A stretch of 16,364 nucleotides of DNA. Origin: DATKGN01 sp964385705 (lineage in GTDB: Bacteria; Patescibacteriota; Microgenomatia; UBA10105; UBA927). The stretch is from NCBI GenBank assembly GCA_964385705.1, contig CAYLQG010000026.1, forward strand, positions 1 through 16,364, in the 5' to 3' direction. Positions 8,391-12,801 of this stretch are shown here, piece by piece (the stretch's first letter is position 1; each line of letters begins with the position of its first letter). Made by a program: the position numbers and the translations under genes. The notes under the pieces were generated by a model that searched no databases, was not told where the DNA came from, and saw only the letters and a program-made list of their open reading frames with translations.

Positions 8391-8750
8391 TTAGGCTTTC
8401 TTTAAGGCTATTTTATCACCTTTAATCAATGCTTCCTTCTTTGCTCGTGACCAAGTTTTTAACTGTTTCTCTCGTTTCATCGCATCTTTCCTGGTAATGT
8501 AAGTTTCAGTACAAACTAATTCAAATGAATCGAAATTGCGGACGTATCGAGCGGATTTACTTGATTTACTTTTATGTTCATGCAAACGTCTCCTCAGATT
8601 GTTAGTTTGTCCAATATAAAGAGTGTTTGATGAAGTGCGGAGAATATATAAAACAAACTGTGTCTCGACTTCTTCCCTCGATTCACTTCGCTCACTCGGG
8701 ACTTCGCTCGACACACTCGACTTATTAGCGCCTTTGTTCGTATTGCTCAT
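8391..8750 (-). CDS. GIY-YIG nuclease-superfamily small protein (UPF0213/YhbQ-like)
   Basis: The core of this 119-residue protein is a compact GIY-YIG domain. It has FVLYIL (33-38) and LYIG for the two name motifs, then NNLRRRLHEH with the conserved arginine. A C-terminal KREKQLKTWSRAKKEALI follows, with the usual acidic residue and the W-S-R-A-K-K-E-A signature. Such stand-alone proteins are similar to UPF0213; their substrates are poorly known. The start is uncertain: ATG 8750 is taken, and GTG 8777 is in frame. Neither has a Shine-Dalgarno site, and related proteins usually begin just before FVLYIL. The first ~32 residues (Ser/Glu/Arg rich) are encoded by a short palindromic repeat, so the N-terminus may not be native. 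tRNA-Gln ends about 50 bases upstream on the same strand. Confidence 0.85.
   Translation of the reverse strand: MSNTNKGANKSSVSSEVPSERSESREEVETQFVLYILRTSSNTLYIGQTNNLRRRLHEHKSKSSKSARYVRNFDSFELVCTETYITRKDAMKREKQLKTWSRAKKEALIKGDKIALKKA
8664..8720. repeat. Palindrome-rich dispersed-type repeat inside the GIY-YIG N-terminus
   Basis: This stretch is made of alternating TCGA/CTCG blocks, with CTTCGCTC occurring twice (8686-8693 and 8702-8709) and a CCCTCG block. A related series (cccgagcgaagtcgaggga) occurs at 15206-15224, next to another tRNA. The style matches short dispersed repeats common in such genomes, but their family cannot be named from one window. Confidence 0.45.
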
Positions 8751-8798
8751 AGATTGAGTCGATGCGTCGCAGACCACGAGCGACCAAAGGGAGTCGAG

Positions 8799-8874
8799 TG
8801 GCTGCCGGGCTAGGATTCGAACCTAGAGTCGCACAGATCCAAAGTCTGGCGTGTTACCGTTACACCACCCGGCA
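8799..8874 (-). tRNA. tRNA-Gln (anticodon UUG)
   Basis: A complete cloverleaf is visible on the minus strand. The acceptor strands TGCCGGG and CCCGGCA pair fully, the anticodon loop is CTTTGGA with TTG at positions 34-36, and the T-arm contains GGTTCGAATCC. The discriminator is G, and CCA is encoded at 8799-8801. The anticodon stem has one weak outer pair. A TTGTGA-17-TACTAT series lies upstream, but its -10 would be only 3 bases from the tRNA 5' end, so the promoter is unclear. A partial 5' copy lies upstream at 8923-9009. Confidence 0.93.
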
Positions 8875-8922
8875 AAAATAGTATTTCTGCTATCTTACTT
8901 TCACAAATCACCGCATCGTTTA

Positions 8923-9009
8923 CGTGTTACTCCAGCAAAGCTGGATTAACTGACAGTAATGCTCACTAACGTTCGCAAACTGTCAGTTGAACGTTACACC
9001 ACCCGGCAA
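8923..9009 (-). pseudogene. Partial tRNA-Gln 5' copy split by a 61-nt two-hairpin insert
   Basis: Read on the minus strand, 9009-8992 repeats 18 bases exactly with 8875-8858, covering the tRNA-Gln 5' end and D-arm. 8930-8923 (GTAACACG) repeats the next 8 bases. In the real gene these 26 bases are contiguous; here they are split by 8931-8991. The insert carries a 10-bp hairpin (AACTGACAGT with ACTGTCAGTT, at 8979-8988 and 8948-8957) and a TCCAGC-TTT-GCTGGA hairpin (8931-8945) touching the junction. No anticodon arm or 3' half follows, so this is not a functional tRNA. Confidence 0.7.
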
Positions 9010-9012
9010 TAA

Positions 9013-9112
9013 ATTAATGTTCATGGTTAATCGTTCATGGTTCACAGAAAGACAAAAAAGGGGAGTTGTACTATTTACTATGAACTATAAACTATCAACT
9101 ATGAACTATCTT
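9013..9112. repeat. AT-rich imperfect tandem repeats between tRNA genes
   Basis: GTTCATGGTTAA/GTTCATGGTTCA units (9018-9043) and ACTATGAACTATAAACTATC-type units (9077-9109) repeat imperfectly. The second block resembles the reverse complement of the first (gaaccat and gaactat types). The stretch contains no gene. An A-run (T-run on the minus strand) at about 9054-9059 follows tRNA-Gly on the minus strand, but no stable stem precedes it. Confidence 0.45.
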
Positions 9113-9113
9113 G

Positions 9114-9185
9114 AGCGGGCGACGAGAATTGAACTCGCTACCTTCTCCTTGGCAAGGAGACATTCTACCGGTGAACTACGCCCGC
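9114..9185 (-). tRNA. tRNA-Gly (anticodon GCC)
   Basis: The acceptor strands GCGGGCG and CGCCCGC pair fully. The anticodon arm is TCTCC-TTGCCAA-GGAGA with GCC at 34-36, and the T-arm includes GAGTTCAATTCTC. The length is 72 bases with no encoded CCA (T then CAA). Unlike its neighbours it has no recognisable degenerate copy beside it. Confidence 0.94.
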
Positions 9186-9198
9186 AATAACAATTTAG

Positions 9199-9227
9199 AT
9201 TCTATAATTTAGAATTGAGAATTACAA
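9199..9227 (-). promoter_or_regulatory. Promoter-like pair before tRNA-Gly
   Basis: On the minus strand TTGTAA (9222-9227) and TAGAAT (9199-9204) are 17 bases apart. The -10 box ends 13 bases before the tRNA 5' end at 9185, a normal spacing for a tRNA promoter. Confidence 0.5.
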
Positions 9228-9275
9228 CACTCAGGCAATTCTGAATGGTAAATTTGCATTCTAAACTCTCTTTTT

Positions 9276-9434
9276 GTGCCGAGACTAGGAATTGTTGAGG
9301 ACGCAGTAGACAAGCTAACGAGTCTTACTGCGACCAAATACTTAGCAATTTGCTAAGTACACCCAGATAATACTTGTTTTGCAAACAAGTACGCCCTTGA
9401 CCTGCTTATCTAAGCAGAGTCAAGTCGTCTTATT
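9276..9434 (-). pseudogene. Degenerate tRNA-Phe-like 3' copy with a chain of hairpins
   Basis: Downstream of tRNA-Phe a second tRNA-like sequence ends in the same 19-base 3' terminus (9276-9294 equals 9452-9470). The preceding 11 bases (9360-9370) also match, but the two parts are split by a 65-nt insert, 9295-9359. Four hairpins lie in line on the minus strand: CTTGAC/GTCAAG plus CTGCTTA/TAAGCAG (9395-9423), TACTTGTTT/AAACAAGTA around GCA (9371-9391), TACTTAGC/GCTAAGTA (9339-9359) and CGCAGTAAGAC/GTCTACTGCG (9302-9332). The GCA-centred hairpin sits where an anticodon arm would be, with a Cys-type anticodon. There is no normal D-arm or T-arm, so I do not call a working tRNA. Confidence 0.65.
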
Positions 9435-9456
9435 GGCACCATGTTTCTCTGGTGCC
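9435..9456. repeat. Hairpin pairing the tRNA-Phe 3' end with the bases after it
   Basis: GGCACCA (9435-9441) and TGGTGCC (9450-9456) form a 7-bp inverted repeat with an 8-base loop. One arm is the 3' acceptor end and CCA of tRNA-Phe itself, so it could compete with the acceptor stem in the precursor. No T-run follows, so it is not a classical terminator. Confidence 0.55.
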
Positions 9457-9525
9457 GAGACTAGGAATTGCACCCAGATAACATGTTTTTCAGACATGCG
9501 CCTTGACTACCTCGGCCATCTCGGC
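9450..9525 (-). tRNA. tRNA-Phe (anticodon GAA)
   Basis: The acceptor strands GCCGAGA and TCTCGGC pair fully. The anticodon arm is CATGT-CTGAAAA-ACATG with GAA at 34-36, and the variable loop is short. The T-arm CTGGG-TGCAATT-CCTAG has one G-T pair and an unusual loop starting TG instead of TT. CCA is encoded (9450-9452). The D-arm (GGCCGAGGTAGTCAAGGC) looks more like a Leu or Ser tRNA than a usual Phe one. It lies between an orphan 5' fragment (9579-9592) and a degenerate 3' copy (9276-9434). Confidence 0.9.
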
Positions 9526-9578
9526 AGACAACTTGACTATCCTTCGTATGACTCAGGACGTCGCTTTCGCTCCGCCAC

Positions 9579-9592
9579 CGGCCATCTCGGCA
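9579..9592 (-). repeat. Orphan 5' fragment of tRNA-Phe
   Basis: The minus-strand sequence TGCCGAGATGGCCG is identical to the first bases of the tRNA-Phe gene (9526-9513), 66 bases upstream of it. The following bases (GTGGCGGAGCG) diverge at once. Its GCCGAGA can pair fully with the TCTCGGC of the degenerate 3' copy at 9278-9284. The bases between the fragment and the tRNA (about 9530-9575) contain a TCCTTCG...CAGGA-type palindromic repeat. Confidence 0.6.
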
Positions 9593-9616
9593 AGATATGC
9601 CACATCTTGTTTAGTA

Positions 9617-9645
9617 ATTATATGATAGCGCCTTCTTGTTGTCAC
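9617..9645 (-). promoter_or_regulatory. Strong sigma-70-like promoter upstream of the tRNA-Phe locus
   Basis: On the minus strand GTGACA (9640-9645) and TATAAT (9617-9622) are exactly 17 bases apart, near consensus. Transcription would begin near 9610, about 18 bases before the orphan 5' tRNA fragment, and run through tRNA-Phe and its degenerate copy. Confidence 0.65.
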
Positions 9646-9691
9646 CATCCACGTTTATTTATACGTGTTAGATAACATACGGAAATTTGTG

Positions 9692-9697
9692 TATACT
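9692..9697 (+). promoter_or_regulatory. -10 box just before the DUF2061 gene
   Basis: TATACT ends 8 bases before the ATG at 9706, with no Shine-Dalgarno site between. This suggests a leaderless or near-leaderless transcript. A -35 box is not clear. Confidence 0.4.
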
Positions 9698-9705
9698 GAA
9701 AATCT

Positions 9706-9936
9706 ATGAGGAAATCAGAGAAGCCGGTAAGGTCTGTTGTGAAAACAATTGTTTATCGATGTCTTATTATTACTTCAGATTCAGTCATTGTCTACGCCCT
9801 GACGCACAAAGTTGTCCTAACGCTGAGCGTTATCGGACTTTCAAACGTTGCAAGCACGCTTATATATTTTGTCCATGAACGGGTTTGGAACTCCATAAGC
9901 TGGGGGAAAAACAAATGGGAAGTGAGAAGCAACTGA
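9706..9936 (+). CDS. DUF2061 family small membrane protein
   Basis: The 76-residue protein matches DUF2061 along its length. It starts with MRKSEKPVRSVVKTIVYR (family 'R..VKaisWR'), has two hydrophobic segments (about 20-36 and 37-57), and ends in the strongly conserved FVHERVWNSISWG, where the family has 'YxHERvWnki.wG'. Function is unknown; in some lineages the domain is fused to sulfate-adenylate-kinase-like proteins, but nothing of that kind is near. A -10 box 8 bases upstream suggests leaderless expression. Another open frame overlapping it from 9687 has no family similarity. It ends 5 bases before the convergent glycosyltransferase gene. Confidence 0.85.
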   Translation: MRKSEKPVRSVVKTIVYRCLIITSDSVIVYALTHKVVLTLSVIGLSNVASTLIYFVHERVWNSISWGKNKWEVRSN

Positions 9937-9941
9937 CTTTA

Positions 9942-11498
9942 TTACCCCGGCAGATCGAGAATGTGAATCTTTAACACAGCAGCATTCGTCTTACCACGTA
10001 GGCAAGGAAGGTTACGGAAGGAAATGATAAAGTTCCTCGCGTCTCTGCTTGCTTCACAAAGGTGACCTGCCGTTAAACGAAGCGGGGCAGTTTTCGTATC
10101 GCGTTCTATATACCATAGAGACTGATCTTCAAAGTAGGTAAACGTATAAAAAGATGCTGAGGTGCGATTCTGATCATTTGTGTCAAGATATATGTGTGTA
10201 TGCTGGCGTGATGCGGAAACTACGGCTTCCTTAATGCCGATTGAGATCTTCGGTGCGAACGATAGATGATTTATTGACTTTTCGGACGTTAAACCCCACG
10301 GAATAAGAAATCCGACGAGAAGCGCGCCGCAGGTGCAATAGAATACAATATTGGATTTGACGGTAAATGGCAGACACATAGTTGCGAGAATGAACGGAAC
10401 GGCGATAATGAGATGCCTCGGTGCAAACGCCTGATAATGAAATACTGCGCCTGCGAGCGTAATGATGAAGAAACAAAACAATATTTCAAAAACCATAAGC
10501 GTATTCTTCCGCTTACGAATTAAAATGAAAATAGCCGCAATAAAGAAGACAACATGAAAGACCGTTGGGACAAAATATCCTCTGAATTGGTTATATACGC
10601 GGATAATTTCACCTGCGGTAACTACGATTGTTGTCTCACTGGGACGCGGGAAATACGACAAAAACGGCAAGTAGAGCACCGCAGAGAGGATGAGCGTGAG
10701 GATGGCATATCGGCGGCTATTTCTTGAGAAAAGACCTACAACGGCAATGGGAATATACACAATCGCAAAGAAAACAGAAATGAGGTTGAGGAAAAGCTGT
10801 ACAAAGGTAAATTCGGGAGTATATATCCTTTCTGCCTGGATAAATGCTATGACGAGAACGTTATAGAAAGTCATCATGGCATAGGGTCTTAGTTCAAAGG
10901 CGAACGGAAATAGGATAGGATTTACGAAATAGAGTAAAAACGCGAGGTATCGAACTGCCTGTCTAACGAACGTACTGCGGCCACCGATATCGAAATATTT
11001 CGAGACGACGAGCGAAAACAGCATGGCTCCGAAGGTGTGGTACACCATAGGAGGAATCCGGTAGATAAACTCCGTAAACATCGGAGGTGTCTTTGATAAT
11101 ACGTTTAGCCAAAGTGACAGCTCCCAATAAAAATATGGCGGGAATGCGTCAAGTTTCATCGCATTTCCTGCGATAAGGAAAAAGCTCTTTGATGCTATCG
11201 TGAGGGAAAGTATTTCATCCGACCAGAGTTCAAGCTTCAGGATATTTTGTGCATGGAAGAAGAAGTAGGTAGCAGCGATAACAAGTTGGCTAACGAATAT
11301 CCATGCGTTATTTCTCAAAATGCGTACTATCTTTGAGGTGTAGGGTGCAATCGTTAAGCAAAATAGAAGAGGGACAAGGAGAACTACCGCAGGGTTTCTA
11401 ATAAACCATAGAGCTAAGAAGACACATACCCAAAGTATCTGCAGTGTATATTTCTTTAGTAGTGATTGAGTAAGGAATAACTTCACTTTAATGTGCAC
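9942..11498 (-). CDS. Multi-pass GT-C glycosyltransferase (GT39/ArnT-like)
   Basis: The 518-residue protein has about 10-12 membrane helices in the first ~410 residues and a soluble C-terminal part of about 100 residues. The first large loop carries the GT-C acidic motif LWSDEILSLTIAS (D93-E94). A PP-Y motif (DAFPPYFYWELSLWL) follows, then an RIPPMVYHTFGAMLF segment typical of the PMT/ArnT superfamily, which transfers sugars from polyprenyl-phosphate donors to proteins, lipids or glycans outside the membrane. The start is a GTG at 11498 with a GGGTGA about 10 bases upstream; a TATACT box lies at 11526-11531. With the deacetylase and LCP genes it fits an envelope-glycan theme, although the two groups are 2 kb apart. 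The sugar and acceptor are unknown. Confidence 0.82.
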   Translation of the reverse strand: MHIKVKLFLTQSLLKKYTLQILWVCVFLALWFIRNPAVVLLVPLLFCLTIAPYTSKIVRILRNNAWIFVSQLVIAATYFFFHAQNILKLELWSDEILSLTIASKSFFLIAGNAMKLDAFPPYFYWELSLWLNVLSKTPPMFTEFIYRIPPMVYHTFGAMLFSLVVSKYFDIGGRSTFVRQAVRYLAFLLYFVNPILFPFAFELRPYAMMTFYNVLVIAFIQAERIYTPEFTFVQLFLNLISVFFAIVYIPIAVVGLFSRNSRRYAILTLILSAVLYLPFLSYFPRPSETTIVVTAGEIIRVYNQFRGYFVPTVFHVVFFIAAIFILIRKRKNTLMVFEILFCFFIITLAGAVFHYQAFAPRHLIIAVPFILATMCLPFTVKSNIVFYCTCGALLVGFLIPWGLTSEKSINHLSFAPKISIGIKEAVVSASRQHTHIYLDTNDQNRTSASFYTFTYFEDQSLWYIERDTKTAPLRLTAGHLCEASRDARNFIISFRNLPCLRGKTNAAVLKIHILDLPG

Positions 11499-11574
11499 GT
11501 GATAGATTCACCCGCATCATTTCTTAGTATACATAAATTGCATTTGGGGTTATACGAGGGGGTTCAGGCGTCAT

Positions 11575-11640
11575 TTGTGGACGATGAGGGAGCAGGGCGG
11601 ACCCCACATATCCGGTGTACACCGGATCGCTCTGCCTAAC
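11575..11640 (-). pseudogene. Degenerate tRNA-Val 3' copy with palindromic anticodon arm
   Basis: Bases 11575-11591 repeat 17 bases of the tRNA-Val 3' end exactly (11664-11680). Shorter matches continue through the T-arm (cggacccc) and the 'cgctct.cc' part of the D-arm. The anticodon-arm position holds a perfect 18-base palindrome, ATCCGGTGTACACCGGAT (11610-11627), and the 5' acceptor strand is missing. It follows the real tRNA-Val downstream on the same strand. It cannot form a normal anticodon loop. Confidence 0.65.
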
Positions 11641-11666
11641 ATGAAGTATATATACGTTAGCGGTTG

Positions 11667-11739
11667 TGGACGATGAGGGACTCGGACCCCCGACATCTTC
11701 AGTGTAAATGAAGCGCTCTACCAGCTGAGCTAATCGTCC
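11667..11739 (-). tRNA. tRNA-Val (anticodon UAC)
   Basis: The acceptor strands GGACGAT and ATCGTCC pair fully. The anticodon arm is CTTCA-TTTACAC-TGAAG with TAC at 34-36, and the T-arm contains GGGGGTCCGAGTCCC. The length is 73 bases with no encoded CCA. It lies 18 bases after tRNA-Leu(GAG) and is probably on the same transcript. Confidence 0.94.
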
Positions 11740-11757
11740 GTCCGACTTAATTACAAG

Positions 11758-11839
11758 TGCAGACGAGAGGACTTGAACCTCCACCCCTTACGGGATACGC
11801 ACCTCAAGCGTACGCGTATACCAATTCCGCCACGTCTGC
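11758..11839 (-). tRNA. tRNA-Leu (anticodon GAG)
   Basis: This is a class II tRNA of 82 bases. The acceptor strands GCAGACG and CGTCTGC pair fully, the anticodon arm is TACGC-TTGAGGT-GCGTA with GAG at 34-36, and the long variable arm contains CCCGTAAGGGG. The T-arm is GGAGGTTCAAGTCCTC. CCA is not encoded. Confidence 0.94.
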
Positions 11840-11849
11840 GATACCGTGT

Positions 11850-11858
11850 ATTTTAACA
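11850..11858 (-). promoter_or_regulatory. Extended -10 promoter for tRNA-Leu(GAG) and tRNA-Val
   Basis: On the minus strand TGTTAAAAT (TG at 11857-11858, TAAAAT at 11850-11855) ends 10 bases before the tRNA-Leu(GAG) 5' end at 11839. The predicted start is about 4 bases before the tRNA. No -35 is evident. Confidence 0.6.
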
Positions 11859-11872
11859 CTCCGTGTGTTGTG

Positions 11873-11942
11873 TGCCCAGAGGGAGACTCGAACTCCCAAG
11901 GCTTGTTTAAGGCCATCCCGCTAAGCGGGACGCACCCGCCTC
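11873..11942 (-). pseudogene. Degenerate tRNA-Leu-like 3' copy with palindromic anticodon arm
   Basis: Bases 11881-11912 repeat 11962-11993 of tRNA-Leu(CAG) with one mismatch, giving an intact T-arm and a similar variable arm. The anticodon arm is a perfect TCCCGC-TTA-GCGGGA hairpin (11916-11930). A seven-base loop would read GCTTAGC, with UUA as anticodon and no U33. The 3' acceptor strand TCTGGGC (11874-11880) has no partner here. It pairs, with one G-T, with GCCCGGA at 12076-12082, upstream of the real tRNA. Confidence 0.7.
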
Positions 11943-11953
11943 CTAACGCCTTG

Positions 11954-12040
11954 TGCCGACGGGGAGACTCGAACTCCCAAGACTTGTTTAAGGTCACTAG
12001 CTCCTGAAGCTAGCGTGTCTACCAATTTCACCACATCGGC
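11954..12040 (-). tRNA. tRNA-Leu (anticodon CAG)
   Basis: This is a class II tRNA of 87 bases. The acceptor strands GCCGATG and CGTCGGC pair with one G-T, the anticodon arm is CTAGC-TTCAGGA-GCTAG with CAG at 34-36, and the variable arm is long (GACCTTAAACAAGTC). The T-arm is GGGAGTTCGAGTCTCCC. CCA is not encoded. It is nested between two halves of another tRNA-Leu-like sequence. No promoter box lies directly before it; the nearest is at 12091, ahead of the outer half. Confidence 0.94.
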
Positions 12041-12082
12041 GTTTAGCACTGGCGGGCAGGCTACCAATTTCGTCATCCGGGC
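12041..12082 (-). pseudogene. Orphan tRNA-Leu-like 5' half
   Basis: On the minus strand this begins GCCCGGATG and then a D-arm-like AAATTGGTAG shared with tRNA-Leu(CAG) (ctaccaatttc at 12061-12071 and 12019-12029). It then reads TGCCCGCC (12058-12051), which pairs with GGCGGGTG (11940-11933) of the degenerate 3' copy to give 8 bp with two wobbles, closing a loop that holds the whole tRNA-Leu(CAG) gene. It lacks its own anticodon arm. Confidence 0.65.
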
Positions 12083-12090
12083 ATGACGCT

Positions 12091-12099
12091 ATTATAGCA
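12091..12099 (-). promoter_or_regulatory. Extended -10 promoter at the orphan tRNA-Leu 5' half
   Basis: On the minus strand TGCTATAAT has a perfect TATAAT at 12091-12096 with TG at 12098-12099. The orphan half begins 8 bases later, at 12082, so transcription should start at or next to its first base. This would be the promoter of the whole tRNA-Leu(CAG) unit. Confidence 0.65.
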
Positions 12100-12135
12100 T
12101 TTAGGCATGAATAGGAGGAGTGCCCACTATAGGTC

Positions 12136-12164
12136 TTGTTTCGAAGAACACCCGGGGGTAGAAT
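12136..12164 (+). promoter_or_regulatory. Sigma-70-like promoter for the C39-like gene
   Basis: TTGTTT (12136-12141) and TAGAAT (12159-12164) are 17 bases apart. The predicted start near 12171 leaves a 28-base leader before ATG 12199. This supports ATG 12199 over the in-frame TTG at 12136, which lies in the -35 box. Confidence 0.55.
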
Positions 12165-12198
12165 AGCGAGTACCAGCAATCCGTTATCACATTCTCCT

Positions 12199-12801
12199 AT
12201 GGGCAGAACAAAAATAAATGCAATACTTCAACCGGATGAACAATCATGCGGTCCGGTTTCTTTAAAACACGCACTAGAGATTTTGGGTAAGCGAAAGTCC
12301 GTTTCATCTTTAACAAAACTTTGTAAGACTTCCAGGAATGGAACCGCCACCAAGAATATGATTAAGGCACTCAACGGCTTGGGCTACTCCGTACTCGCTG
12401 TGGAGCGGGCCACACTCCGGCATCTTATCTCATCGCTTCGCTACCAACCAAACAAACCACGGGCCGTTATCGTTGACTACCTCTATACACTGGAAAATAC
12501 CGATGAAGAACCCTGGTGGGAATCCGGGCACTGGGCTACCGTTTCGTCTTTTAGCGCGAGTAACAGTAAGATTGTGTTATTTGACGGATATTCCGGAACG
12601 AAGAAATCGTATCATTGGCAGGATTTTCGAAAGCGTTGGGTCGATTATGATCTTATGAAAAAGAAAGTGTCTCCTCGGTCGAAAAAATTTAAATCGTTCC
12701 GACGCTGGAGAAAGCAATTATTACTCGTCGTGTCCGCAAGTCCAAAACACTTACCGAAGTTCAGATTTTCTTCAACCGCAGTATACCCCGGGGTTAATTA
12801 A
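12199..12801 (+). CDS. C39-like (papain-fold) cysteine peptidase, stand-alone
   Basis: The 200-residue protein has a C39-like active site. Q11 is six residues before C17 in an S-C-G-P-V-S motif, matching the oxyanion Gln and nucleophile spacing of bacteriocin-leader peptidases. H111 lies in ESGHWATV, and D129 in LFDGYSG. No signal peptide or transporter domain is seen, so it is not a full peptidase-transporter (PCAT). The C-terminal third is basic and Lys/Arg/Ser rich. A processing or deconjugating role on small peptides is inferred. It is convergent with the 12794 ATP-grasp gene, overlapping its 3' end by 8 bp, and no Shine-Dalgarno site precedes it. The triad assignment is from pattern; a transglutaminase-like activity is an alternative. 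Confidence 0.75.
   Translation: MGRTKINAILQPDEQSCGPVSLKHALEILGKRKSVSSLTKLCKTSRNGTATKNMIKALNGLGYSVLAVERATLRHLISSLRYQPNKPRAVIVDYLYTLENTDEEPWWESGHWATVSSFSASNSKIVLFDGYSGTKKSYHWQDFRKRWVDYDLMKKKVSPRSKKFKSFRRWRKQLLLVVSASPKHLPKFRFSSTAVYPGVN

Noticed and set aside
8931..9359. CRISPR array or integron attC sites
   Set aside because: The hairpins have no constant repeat with regular spacers, and the GTTRRRY/RYYYAAC core pairs of attC are not present at the ends.
9276..9434. Group I intron or a working split tRNA-Cys
   Set aside because: The 65-nt insert is too short for a group I core and sits in the T-loop, not the anticodon loop. The GCA hairpin has no proper D-arm, T-arm or 5' acceptor next to it.
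9276..9470. attL/attR pair of an integrative element at the tRNA-Phe 3' end
   Set aside because: The 19-base direct repeats would fit, but the 176-bp interval has no integrase or other gene, and similarity extends inside the repeats as a degenerate tRNA.
9379..9878. Plus-strand open frames in the tRNA-Phe region and overlapping DUF2061
   Set aside because: They run through tRNA-Phe, its copies, or out of frame across DUF2061, with no recognisable domains.
11916..11930. Ochre-suppressor tRNA (UUA anticodon) at the Leu-like 3' copy
   Set aside because: U33 is missing, the loop can pair shut to TTA, and the acceptor partner is 150 bases away across another tRNA.
11524..12179. Minus-strand open frames across the tRNA-Leu/Val cluster
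   Set aside because: Their translations follow the tRNA and tRNA-like sequences in these positions and have no protein-family features.
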